From: Thermoplasmata archaeon
GTDB lineage: Archaea; Thermoplasmatota; Thermoplasmata; Thermoplasmatales; GCA-001856825
Length of the DNA: 17,928 nucleotides
Assembly (NCBI GenBank): GCA_021831005.1
Contig: JAKBNO010000042.1
Span: 1 to 17,928 of the forward strand
Reading direction: 5' to 3'
The position numbers and the translations under genes are program-made. Below are positions 6,831 to 13,918 of the stretch, piece by piece (position 1 is the stretch's first letter; every line of letters starts with the position of its first letter). The notes under the pieces are model-generated. The model searched no databases and was not told the DNA's origin. It saw only the letters and a program-made list of their open reading frames with translations.

Positions 6831-9035
6831 ATGGGAAGAAAAGAGGACAACATTCAGAAAGCTTCTGAAATAATGAAGGATATAACCAGGATCAGAAACA
6901 TAGGCATAGCCGCCCACATAGATCACGGCAAGACCACTCTTTCGGATAATCTTATTGCGGGTGCCGGAATGATGAGCGAGGAACTTGCAGGAAAGCAGCT
7001 AGTCCTCGATTATGATGAACAGGAGCAGGCAAGGGGAATCACAATAAATGCGGCTTCAGCATCGATGGTTCACGAGGTTGAGGGAGTTACATATCTTGTG
7101 AACCTAATAGACACACCAGGACACGTGGACTTCGGCGGAGACGTCACTAGAGCAATGAGGGCAGTTGATGGGGCAGTCATAGTGGTGGACTCAGTAGAGG
7201 GACCAATGCCTCAGACAGAAACGGTCATCCGTCAGGCGCTCAGGGAGAGAGTTAAACCTATACTCTTCATAAACAAGGTAGACCGACTGATCAACGAACT
7301 GAAACTCGGTCCAGAAGACATGCTGAAGAGATTCGTGAAGATAATTACTGAAGTCAACAGGCTGCTGAAGAGATACGCACCTGAGGAATTCAAGGAAACT
7401 TGGCAAGTCAATGTTGAAAATGGGTCAGTCATTTTTGGTTCTGCATTCAACAACTGGGCAGTCTCAACGAAATACACTCCAAAATCATCCGTTGGTTTCA
7501 AGGAAGTTTACCAATATCTTTCGTCTGGAGATCAGAAGACTCTCGCAAAGAAGAGTCCCTTGCACAAGGTGCTACTGGATGCCGTGGTTCACCACCTTCC
7601 ATCTCCAAAAGTGGCCCAGGTCTACAGAATTCCACAGATCTGGAAGGGGGATATAACTTCGAACGTAGGGAAGGCTATGACAACTTGCGACACCGACGGT
7701 CCCGTCATGATGATGATAACAAAGATAATCGTTGATGAGCATGCAGGTGAAGTCGCTGTCGGAAGACTGTTCAGCGGTAAACTGATAAAGGGAGTAGAGC
7801 TGTTTATCTCGGGGGCGGGAGACAGGAGATACAAGGTTCAACAGCTGGCCATGATGGTAGGACCAGACAGGATTTCCATCGACGAGATGGACGCCGGTAA
7901 TATCCCGGCGGTGGTTGGCCTGAAGGATGCAATAGCAGGATCGACCGTTTCCAGCCTGAGCGACTTGGAAGTATTTGAGCCAATGATCCACTATTCAGAG
8001 CCTGTGGTGACGGTCGCAATTGAAGCAAAACACACAAAGGACCTGCCGAGGCTGATAGAGGTCCTGAGAACGATAGCAAAAGCGGACCCAAGCATAGAAG
8101 TCGAAATCAATCAGGAGACGGGTGAACACCTGATGTCAGGAATGGGAGAACTACATCTCGATGTCACTCTCTACAGGATAAAGAATGAGCACAAGGTTGA
8201 GGTGGAAACGTCAGACCCGATAGTGGTCTACAGGGAAACCGTACAGGCAAAGGGAGGACCTTTTGAAGGGAAGTCCCCCAACAAGCACAACAAATTCTAC
8301 GTCGAGGTAGAACCACTAGAGAAGTCCATCACCGAGGCGATACTAAAAGGGGACATCGTACAGGCCGAGAGGATCAAGGACAAGAAGGCCGTTATGGCAT
8401 TGCTCCAAGAACTCGGAATGAATAGGGACGAAGCGAAGGGAATCGAAGCAGTTCACGGTCCTAACGTTCTGCTCGATCTGACCAAAGGAATCCAGTACCT
8501 AAGTGAGACGATGGAACTCGTAAAAGAGTCCTTTGTTGAGGCAATGGACAGGGGACCGTTGGCTGCAGAGAGGGTTTACGGAGTGAAGGTCATGCTGGTG
8601 GATGCAAAGTTGCACGAAGATAGCATTCACAGGGGACCTGCCCAGGTTATACCCGCAGTAAGAAACGCAATCTACGGCGCAATGTGTCTCGCAAACAGAA
8701 TACTTCTAGAACCGGTACAGAAGGTTTTCGTGGATACACCGCTCGAAGAGTCTGGATCCGTTACAAGGGAATTCCAGCAGAGAAGGGGATTAATCACAGA
8801 AATGGAACAGGAAGGAGAGCAGTCGAAGATCACTGCAATGGTTCCCGTACCTGAAATGTTCGGTTTTGCATCAGCGATAAGAGGTGCCACCGGCGGAAGG
8901 GTTCTCTGGTCAACCGAAAATCACGGTCATCAGACCGTCCCGAGGGACCTCCAGATGACGGTCGTCGGGAAGATCAGGGAGAGGAAGGGACTCAAGGCTG
9001 AGCCCTACGATGCAAGGTACTACGCAGACCTCTGA
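6831..9035 (+). CDS. fusA: Translation elongation factor 2 (EF-2)
   Basis: This 734-residue GTPase moves tRNA and mRNA through the ribosome after peptide transfer. GTPase motifs are AHIDHGKT (28-35, P-loop), RGIT (68-71, switch I), DTPGH (94-98) and NKVD (148-151). Domain II follows at about 290-380. Domains III-V include GMGELHLDV (437-445) and the domain IV tip HEDSIHRGPAQVIPAVR, where His600 is the residue modified to diphthamide in archaea and eukaryotes. The length and ending (DARYYADL) are typical. The ribosome binding site AGGTGA overlaps the rpsG stop codon (6819-6824). It closes the rpsL-rpsG-fusA unit; a T-rich stretch follows. Confidence 0.98.
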   Translation: MGRKEDNIQKASEIMKDITRIRNIGIAAHIDHGKTTLSDNLIAGAGMMSEELAGKQLVLDYDEQEQARGITINAASASMVHEVEGVTYLVNLIDTPGHVDFGGDVTRAMRAVDGAVIVVDSVEGPMPQTETVIRQALRERVKPILFINKVDRLINELKLGPEDMLKRFVKIITEVNRLLKRYAPEEFKETWQVNVENGSVIFGSAFNNWAVSTKYTPKSSVGFKEVYQYLSSGDQKTLAKKSPLHKVLLDAVVHHLPSPKVAQVYRIPQIWKGDITSNVGKAMTTCDTDGPVMMMITKIIVDEHAGEVAVGRLFSGKLIKGVELFISGAGDRRYKVQQLAMMVGPDRISIDEMDAGNIPAVVGLKDAIAGSTVSSLSDLEVFEPMIHYSEPVVTVAIEAKHTKDLPRLIEVLRTIAKADPSIEVEINQETGEHLMSGMGELHLDVTLYRIKNEHKVEVETSDPIVVYRETVQAKGGPFEGKSPNKHNKFYVEVEPLEKSITEAILKGDIVQAERIKDKKAVMALLQELGMNRDEAKGIEAVHGPNVLLDLTKGIQYLSETMELVKESFVEAMDRGPLAAERVYGVKVMLVDAKLHEDSIHRGPAQVIPAVRNAIYGAMCLANRILLEPVQKVFVDTPLEESGSVTREFQQRRGLITEMEQEGEQSKITAMVPVPEMFGFASAIRGATGGRVLWSTENHGHQTVPRDLQMTVVGKIRERKGLKAEPYDARYYADL

Positions 9036-9053
9036 ATTCATCTATTGGAACGA

Positions 9054-9090
9054 CTGGAGATATTTTCACCTCCAGCTCATAATCTTTTTC
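9054..9090 (+). terminator. Possible terminator after fusA
   Basis: CTGGAG (9054-9059) and CTCCAG (9070-9075) are perfect 6-base inverted arms with a 10-base loop, followed by a T-rich run ATCTTTTTCTT (about 9082-9092). A T run alone can stop archaeal RNA polymerase; the weak hairpin may be incidental. Confidence 0.35.
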
Positions 9091-9125
9091 TTAAGGTTGG
9101 CGGTCTGCTTCTGATGAAAAAGAAA

Positions 9126-9135
9126 TTTTAATATC
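9126..9135 (+). promoter_or_regulatory. Putative TATA box of the NicO-like membrane protein gene
   Basis: TTTTAATATC lies 20-29 bases before the ATG at 9155. This matches leaderless initiation and suggests that the gene is transcribed separately from fusA. Confidence 0.4.
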
Positions 9136-9154
9136 TGGGCATCATCTCGCTTGA

Positions 9155-9736
9155 ATGTACTCCCCGCTGGTATTTGTTGCAATTTCAGTTGTGGTAGCCT
9201 CACTTCATATGATCGCTCCTGACCACTGGCTCCCCCTGACTGCCTTGTCACTCAAGAGAAAATACGGGAAGGGCAGAGTACTAGAAATCTCTGCGGTTTT
9301 GGGGGCTCTACACGGGTCCACTTCCGTGATACTTTCATTGGTAGTGCTATTTCTGGGGTTGAGTTTCTTCGGACTCAATGCACTTAAGGAAGTTTCAATA
9401 ATTGTGCTCGCAGCGGTCGCGATATACATCCTCATTAATGTAATGAGAGAAAGCAAGGGGTCAAGTAATGTAGAAAACACCTCACTGGTTGTAAGTATTC
9501 TTCCAGATCCGGTACTTCTTCCGATAATCATAGCTTCGTATCCTCTCGGGACTGGGGAAGTAACTGCGGTTGGGGTGACATTCATCGTTGTAAGCGTATT
9601 GGCGCTCATTGCTGTAGTGGCAGTAGTCACGGCTGGACTAGCCAAGAGTCTGTCCAAACTCAAACCAACCACAGTTGACAAAGTCGTGGTAGTTGCCCTC
9701 GCCCTTACTGCAGTCTATATTTATTTCTTCGGGTGA
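9155..9736 (+). CDS. Six-helix membrane protein with NiCoT/NicO-like metal-transport motifs
   Basis: This 193-residue protein has about six hydrophobic helices (roughly 4-30, 43-74, 76-97, 109-131, 136-163 and 171-193). Helix 1 carries H18-x4-D23-H24 (HMIAPDH), the spacing of the HX4DH signature of nickel/cobalt transporters. Helix 2 carries LGALHGSTSV (49-58), similar to their LGHSTVV motif. LPDPVLLP (115-122) forms a proline-broken segment like those of the LysE/CcdA/NicO superfamily. Transport of a divalent metal or export of a small solute is a reasonable inference, but no close family assignment is certain. The gene sits between the two elongation-factor genes with apparently its own leaderless promoter. 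The first residues are hydrophobic, and no signal peptide is needed. Confidence 0.6.
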   Translation: MYSPLVFVAISVVVASLHMIAPDHWLPLTALSLKRKYGKGRVLEISAVLGALHGSTSVILSLVVLFLGLSFFGLNALKEVSIIVLAAVAIYILINVMRESKGSSNVENTSLVVSILPDPVLLPIIIASYPLGTGEVTAVGVTFIVVSVLALIAVVAVVTAGLAKSLSKLKPTTVDKVVVVALALTAVYIYFFG

Positions 9737-9814
9737 TGGTCTTCGAGTGTGAGGTCAATCACTTATGGAATACGCATGGTCTAGAACCGACAAACCAAAA
9801 TGTGACAAAAAAGG

Positions 9815-9824
9815 ATTTATATGG
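9815..9824 (+). promoter_or_regulatory. TATA box of the tuf-rpsJ operon
   Basis: ATTTATATGG follows an A-rich, purine BRE-like stretch (GACAAAAAAGG). It lies 47-56 bases before the ATG, so transcription should start near 9848, giving a leader of about 22 bases that contains the ribosome binding site. Confidence 0.5.
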
Positions 9825-9855
9825 CAATAAAATAGGCGGTAGCTAGGTACAAATA

Positions 9856-9861
9856 TGGAGG
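9856..9861 (+). promoter_or_regulatory. Ribosome binding site of tuf
   Basis: TGGAGG lies 9 bases before the ATG at 9871 and is one of the strongest Shine-Dalgarno matches in the window, as expected for a highly expressed elongation factor. Confidence 0.55.
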
Positions 9862-9870
9862 CACAATAGT

Positions 9871-11151
9871 ATGGCTACGCAAAAACCACATCTGAATCTC
9901 GTAACCATTGGTCACGTGGATCATGGTAAATCAACGACAGTAGGAAGACTTCTGTTCGAGCACGGAGAAATCCCAGCTCACATTATAGAGGAATACAAGA
10001 AGGAAGCTGAAGAGAAAGGAAAGGCAACTTTTGAATTCGCGTGGGTTATGGATAGGCTGAAGGAAGAAAGAGAGAGGGGTGTCACAATAGATGTTGCACA
10101 CAGGAAATTCGAAACAGACAAGTTCTATTTCACACTCATCGATGCCCCTGGTCACAGGGACTTCGTCAAGAACATGATTACTGGAACGAGCCAGGCGGAC
10201 GCCGCACTTCTAGTCGTTTCCGCAAGGGACGGAGAAGGAGTCATGGCACAGACGAGGGAACACGTTTTCCTCGCAAGGACTCTGGGTGTCCCGCAGTTGA
10301 TCGTTCTCGTTAACAAGATGGACGCAACCCAGCCACCGTATTCCCAAAAGAGATTTGAAGAAGTAAAGAAACAGATTGAGCAGCTTCTTCTTTCAGTAGG
10401 ATACAAGAACGTCCCAGTTGTCCCAACATCGGGATACAAGGGAGACAACATCATTAAGAAGAGTCCAAACCTTCCATGGTGGACTGGACCGACTGTACTC
10501 GACATGCTGAATCAGCTTACAATTCCACCAAAACCAACAGACAAACCCCTGAGGCTTCCAGTCCAGGACGTCTATTCCATCACCGGAATAGGAACGGTCC
10601 CGGTTGGCAGAGTTGAAACGGGCGTCATGAAGATCGGGGACAACATCATTTTCGAACCATCCCACAAAGTGGGAGAAGTGAAGTCCATTGAGGAACATCA
10701 CGAACAGATACAGCAGGCGGAACCGGGAGACAACGTTGGATTCAACGTAAGGGGAATAGCGAAGACGGATATCAGAAGGGGAGATGTCGCTGGTCTCGTA
10801 TCGAGTCCACCAACTGTGGTCGCAAGCTTCACCGGACAGATCGTGGTCCTGAACCACCCATCCATTATCGCTGCAGGGTATACTCCAGTATTCCACACAC
10901 ATACTGCGCAGGTCGCTTGTACAATTACAGAAATCATAAGGACCATCGACCCAAGGCAGGGAACAACGAAGGAGGACCATCCCCAGCACATCCAGACTGG
11001 AGATGCGGCTATCGTCAAAATCATTCCGGCAAAGCCAATGGTCATTGAGAAAATGTCTGAATTCCCTCAAATGGCAAGGTTTGCAGTAAGAGATATGGGA
11101 CAAACGGTCGCAGCAGGTCAGTGCATCGATCTGGAAAAGAAAACGCAGTAG
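9871..11151 (+). CDS. tuf: Translation elongation factor 1A (EF-1 alpha)
   Basis: This 426-residue GTPase delivers aminoacyl-tRNA to the ribosome. GTPase motifs are GHVDHGKST (14-22), RGVTIDVAHRKF in switch I (69-80), DAPGHRDFVKNMITG (91-105) and NKMD (148-151), with PTSGYKGDN as the G5-region loop. β-barrel domains II and III follow, with VQDVYSITGIGTVPVGRVETG opening domain II and FAVRDMGQTVAAGQCI near the end of domain III. This is the archaeal/eukaryotic EF-1A type, not bacterial EF-Tu. Length is standard. It has its own promoter and a strong ribosome binding site. rpsJ begins 9 bases after its stop, so the two form an operon. Confidence 0.98.
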   Translation: MATQKPHLNLVTIGHVDHGKSTTVGRLLFEHGEIPAHIIEEYKKEAEEKGKATFEFAWVMDRLKEERERGVTIDVAHRKFETDKFYFTLIDAPGHRDFVKNMITGTSQADAALLVVSARDGEGVMAQTREHVFLARTLGVPQLIVLVNKMDATQPPYSQKRFEEVKKQIEQLLLSVGYKNVPVVPTSGYKGDNIIKKSPNLPWWTGPTVLDMLNQLTIPPKPTDKPLRLPVQDVYSITGIGTVPVGRVETGVMKIGDNIIFEPSHKVGEVKSIEEHHEQIQQAEPGDNVGFNVRGIAKTDIRRGDVAGLVSSPPTVVASFTGQIVVLNHPSIIAAGYTPVFHTHTAQVACTITEIIRTIDPRQGTTKEDHPQHIQTGDAAIVKIIPAKPMVIEKMSEFPQMARFAVRDMGQTVAAGQCIDLEKKTQ

Positions 11152-11160
11152 TGAATCTAA

Positions 11161-11475
11161 ATGCCTTCCTACCGAATGAAAATATCGCTATCTGGAACCG
11201 ATGTTAAAAAAGTCGATAACGTTTGCACTGAAATTCGGCGATTAGCCGGCAGGACAGGCGTGGAGATGAAGGGTCCAATTCCACTGCTAACGAAAAGACT
11301 CTTGGTGCCAATAAGGAAAGCCCCAAATGGGGCTGGAACCGCCACCTGGGACAGATGGGAAATGAGGGTCCACAGGAGGCTGATCTACATTGATGCAGAC
11401 GAGAGAACGATCAGGCAAGTAATGAGGATCCAGCTACCCGATGGCATAAACATCGAAGTGAAACTGCAGTCCTAG
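11161..11475 (+). CDS. rpsJ: 30S ribosomal protein uS10
   Basis: This 104-residue protein is archaeal uS10 of the small-subunit head. Diagnostic segments are MPSYRMKISLSGTD, the loop GRTGVEMKGPIPLLTKRLLVP (split here at GPIPL), WDRWEMRVHRRLIYID and the closing LPDGINIEVKLQS. It follows tuf by 9 bases with AGTGA as a weak ribosome binding site, the common archaeal tuf-rpsJ pairing. A T-rich tract after the stop probably ends the transcript. Confidence 0.97.
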   Translation: MPSYRMKISLSGTDVKKVDNVCTEIRRLAGRTGVEMKGPIPLLTKRLLVPIRKAPNGAGTATWDRWEMRVHRRLIYIDADERTIRQVMRIQLPDGINIEVKLQS

Positions 11476-11476
11476 T

Positions 11477-11500
11477 TTCCATTTTTTATTCCTTTTAACC
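11477..11500 (+). terminator. T-rich terminator after rpsJ
   Basis: The stretch after the rpsJ stop contains ATTTTTTATTCCTTTT (11481-11496), two T tracts without a needed hairpin, the typical archaeal termination signal. Confidence 0.5.
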
Positions 11501-11505
11501 ATCTT

Positions 11506-11533
11506 CTAATCTGGCAATCACCGATAAGATTAG
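11506..11533. repeat. 7-base inverted repeat upstream of the orphan gene
   Basis: CTAATCT (11506-11512) and AGATTAG (11527-11533) are perfect inverted arms with a 14-base spacer. The second arm falls at about -30 to -24 before the ATG at 11557, where a TATA box would lie, so it may be an operator. It may also be part of the rpsJ termination region. Confidence 0.3.
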
Positions 11534-11556
11534 GTGCTAAATTTCGTACAGCGTCT

Positions 11557-12036
11557 ATGGAAAAAGCATCAGGATTCCCTAAGTTTGAGTGCGTAATCTC
11601 AAACACAAATGAAGAGTATGATTCAGAGGTTGAGACATTTTTCACTGCCTTGTCTTCAGTTATGTCAGATGTCGGATTGCTCTTGTTGAAGGATCCTCAG
11701 TGGATAGACAATTACAAGAAGATCCTTACTTACTTGCAGGATCTTGAGACTTCTATAATCCTCAAGAGGGGGGTCCCAGATTCCGAGTTCCTGAAATCTC
11801 TGCTCCTGGCAGAGAATCCTGACGATGAAATTTTGGACGTACTTCTTAGAGCAAAGGATGACATTCCTGCAATACTGACCCGTGCACAGACCAAAGCTCG
11901 AGATGTGGGAACGCTATACGTCAGGATGTCCAGAATACCAAGATTTGCAGATGGTTTCACCGTCGATCGGTTTCAGGGTCTACCGCATCTCAGAAAGGTT
12001 CTCTGGAGAAGGGCGGTTGAATACTCCAAACTGTGA
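11557..12036 (+). CDS. Hypothetical protein, predicted mostly helical
   Basis: I do not recognise this 159-residue soluble protein. It has no signal peptide, membrane helix, cysteine pairs or nucleotide-binding motif. It has one cysteine (in FECVISN), an acidic N-terminal half with amphipathic helix-like stretches (EVETFFTALSSVMSDVGLLL; NYKKILTYLQDLETSII) and a basic C-terminus ending HLRKVLWRRAVEYSKL. The basic end could contact nucleic acid or the ribosome, but that is a guess. It follows the rpsJ terminator, probably has its own weak leaderless promoter, and converges on the DMT permease, whose stop is 7 bases away. Coding status is supported by length and start position rather than by homology. 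Confidence 0.6.
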   Translation: MEKASGFPKFECVISNTNEEYDSEVETFFTALSSVMSDVGLLLLKDPQWIDNYKKILTYLQDLETSIILKRGVPDSEFLKSLLLAENPDDEILDVLLRAKDDIPAILTRAQTKARDVGTLYVRMSRIPRFADGFTVDRFQGLPHLRKVLWRRAVEYSKL

Positions 12037-12043
12037 ATCCAGG

Positions 12044-12922
12044 CTAGACCAGACTATCATTAATAATCTCGGTTTTCTTTTTGTTTTCTCTATTTATCGC
12101 CAGTAACATGGATACGAGTATGATTACTCCACCTAACAACATGAGAGATGTGACCGGATAATGGAAGAATATGGTCGAGACTGCCACGGCCGATACCGGT
12201 TCAATAATCAGAATCAAGGCAGTTAAATATGCACTTATGCTCTTGATGGAGAGGCTCAGTATCCATATAGCCAGCGTTGTACCCAGTATCGCATTGAAGA
12301 GGATGGAGAACAGAACGTAACTGTTCGTCAAGACTCCTACTTTCAGTACCGACTCTGGGCTCACCACCAAACTCAACACAGCCACAACCACGAGTTGAAA
12401 GAAGGTGAACACCATTGGATCTCCCTTTACGAGATACTTTTCCGTGAGCACCATTTGTAGGGCATAAAAGATTGCCGTTCCCACGGTCAATACGTTGCCA
12501 AGTATCTGACCTGACGTAGAGGTCACTGACATCAGGACCATCCCGACGAATGCAGCCACCGTCAGGTAGATCTTGACCATGTCTACCCCGTTCTTGAGTA
12601 TGAAAATAGAAAGGATCGGGGTGAGGATGATATAGATGCCAGTTATCAACCCGGACATCGATGGAGATGTGTATTCCAGACCATAGGTCTGGGTGACATA
12701 CCCCAGAAATAGCGGAATTCCGACCAGAGAACCTAAGATTGCATCTCTTTTGTTAATCCTCTTGTAAATGAAGGGGAATAGTACAAGCGAAGCGATAATG
12801 AACCTGAATAGGAGAAAAGACATCGGGTCGATAAATTTCAGCGAAGTAGCTATGATAGGAAAGGTAGACCCCCACACCACCGCCACAAAGATTAACCCAC
12901 TAAAAGCTACCTTCCTCTCCAT
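12044..12922 (-). CDS. DMT-superfamily (EamA) permease
   Basis: This 292-residue membrane protein has about ten hydrophobic helices in two EamA repeats. Repeat 1 opens with FVAVVWGSTFPIIATSLKF (residues about 12-30) and includes the family pattern PMSFLLFRFIIASL. Repeat 2 opens near LTVGTAIFYALQMVLTEKYL (about 146-165) and ends in IIEPVSAVAVSTIFF, the usual EPV motif of the second repeat. Members export or import amino acids, nucleosides or other small metabolites; the substrate is unknown. The C-terminus (NRENKKKTE) is basic and cytoplasmic. The ATG at 12922 follows a TATA-like CATATCTTTTT about 20-30 bases upstream on the minus strand. It is divergent from the FKBP gene. Confidence 0.82.
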   Translation of the reverse strand: MERKVAFSGLIFVAVVWGSTFPIIATSLKFIDPMSFLLFRFIIASLVLFPFIYKRINKRDAILGSLVGIPLFLGYVTQTYGLEYTSPSMSGLITGIYIILTPILSIFILKNGVDMVKIYLTVAAFVGMVLMSVTSTSGQILGNVLTVGTAIFYALQMVLTEKYLVKGDPMVFTFFQLVVVAVLSLVVSPESVLKVGVLTNSYVLFSILFNAILGTTLAIWILSLSIKSISAYLTALILIIEPVSAVAVSTIFFHYPVTSLMLLGGVIILVSMLLAINRENKKKTEIINDSLV

Positions 12923-12991
12923 CGGCCTGAAACACCCCTAAAAAGATATGCTTTGTGTCGCTGAAACAGAAATGAACTACAGAAAAGAGTA

Positions 12992-13001
12992 GTTTTTTAT
13001 C
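12992..13001 (+). promoter_or_regulatory. Putative TATA box of the FKBP gene
   Basis: GTTTTTTATC lies 22-31 bases before the ATG at 13023, consistent with a leaderless transcript. The 100-base gap 12923-13022 holds this and the divergent DMT-permease promoter. Confidence 0.35.
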
Positions 13002-13022
13002 TCTGTTATTGTTGCAGGGTGA

Positions 13023-13838
13023 ATGCAGTTCAGGACCTTGATAATACTGTTGATAGCGCTGGTGATAATAGTCCCAGTTGCTTCATACGGGGCGTATCAT
13101 TACGTTCAGCCCAAGCTTAGCGTGGTCAAGAACGGAGATAACGTGACGCTCTGGTATTACGGGTACATTGTCATAGATGGAAATCCGCTCATTTTCGATA
13201 CCAATATTGCAAGTGTGGCAAACAACAACTCGACGTACCTGAAAGCTGCAGATTTCACCTATCATCCACCATTCAAGACCCTCAATGATACAGTTGGTTC
13301 CGGCTCGTTGGTACCGGGATTTGACAAGGGGCTCGTTGGAATGGCAAAGGGGCAGACAAGCATGATAACCGTCATCCCTTCCCAAGGTTATGGGCTAGAA
13401 AATACGAGCAAAATCCACAAACAAGCAATCAATGGTAGCGTAGCGGCTTACCAGCTCATGAACACAACCTCCTTTACAACAGAATTCGGGGTCTCTCCAG
13501 TAGCAGGAGAAACACTGAGGAGTCCAACTTATGGTTGGAATGTTTATGTCATGAGTTACAACGGATGGTATGTTGAGATAGAAAATGAACCGGCAGCCGG
13601 TGGCCAATACTATCCTTACGTTAAAGCCACGGGATTTAGCATAGTTGCCCAGAATTTTACCGGAAGCGGGAACAACACAATGATCAACTACTACACTGAC
13701 GTGGTCAATGGCACTATACTTAGCTCAAGCGCATACATCAGTGAAGTTTCTGGCGGCTACTACTACCTCAACGGAAACTCGTATCTTGCAGGAAAAACAC
13801 TTTACTTTGTAGTGACAGTGGTCACTGTCAAATCTTAA
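13023..13838 (+). CDS. Membrane-anchored extracytoplasmic FKBP-type peptidyl-prolyl isomerase
   Basis: This 271-residue protein begins with a signal anchor (hydrophobic 5-24, one basic residue before it) and then an extracytoplasmic FKBP fold. FKBP marks are VTLWYYGYIVIDGNPLIFDT (41-60), GSGSLVPGFDKGLVGMAKGQTSMITVIP (92-119, split here by small residues) and GYG (122-124). The last FKBP strand, LAGKTLYFVVTVVTV, comes only at 255-269. Residues of roughly 127-254 are therefore an insert in the flap region, as in the long archaeal FKBPs. About ten N-x-S/T sites lie outside the membrane, which suggests glycosylation. It should assist folding of exported proteins by proline isomerisation, with the insert possibly acting as a chaperone part. 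The gene is monocistronic and ends at a palindrome-rich convergent junction. Confidence 0.8.
   Translation: MQFRTLIILLIALVIIVPVASYGAYHYVQPKLSVVKNGDNVTLWYYGYIVIDGNPLIFDTNIASVANNNSTYLKAADFTYHPPFKTLNDTVGSGSLVPGFDKGLVGMAKGQTSMITVIPSQGYGLENTSKIHKQAINGSVAAYQLMNTTSFTTEFGVSPVAGETLRSPTYGWNVYVMSYNGWYVEIENEPAAGGQYYPYVKATGFSIVAQNFTGSGNNTMINYYTDVVNGTILSSSAYISEVSGGYYYLNGNSYLAGKTLYFVVTVVTVKS
13813..13830. repeat. Inverted repeat at the 3' end of the FKBP gene
   Basis: TGACAGTG (13813-13820) and CACTGTCA (13823-13830) are perfect 8-base arms with a 2-base centre. They lie inside the last codons of the FKBP gene, which encode VTVVTVKS. In RNA the pair could form a seven-pair stem with a four-base loop just before the stop codon. 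Confidence 0.5.
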
Positions 13839-13842
13839 ATTC

Positions 13843-13876
13843 AAAAAAAGGTGCCAGGTTCTAGGATCCTAGAACC
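13843..13876 (-). terminator. Palindrome plus T7 tract: probable terminator of the HMG-CoA synthase–thiolase–DUF35 operon
   Basis: GGTTCTAGGA (13857-13866) and TCCTAGAACC (13867-13876) form a perfect 20-bp palindrome. Read on the minus strand, the stem is followed 6 bases later by a run of seven T (plus-strand A7, 13843-13849). This is 43 bases past the DUF35 stop codon and resembles an intrinsic terminator. GCCAG/CTGGC (13853-13857 / 13886-13890) gives an alternative outer pairing. It could equally be a binding site for a dimeric protein. Confidence 0.5.
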
Positions 13877-13918
13877 GTTGCTTCGCTGGCAAATTTTGGG
13901 GATATGCGAACAGTCAGC

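Noticed and set aside
7572..7991. 139-codon minus-strand frame inside EF-2
   Set aside because: Antisense to conserved EF-2 coding sequence, no ribosome binding site or recognisable domain.
9098..9125. C box-like TGATGA (about 9113) suggesting a C/D guide RNA after fusA
   Set aside because: No matching D box (CTGA) or C'/D' pair at suitable spacing.
9205..9681. 158-codon minus-strand frame inside the membrane-protein gene
   Set aside because: Thr/Ser/Ala-rich mirror of hydrophobic codons on the other strand; the sense frame has transport motifs and a promoter.
10393..11103. Long open frame of 236 codons on the minus strand inside the EF-1A gene
   Set aside because: It is antisense to a fully conserved EF-1A sequence, with low-complexity Ser/Cys/Trp-rich composition and no domain; a codon-bias shadow.
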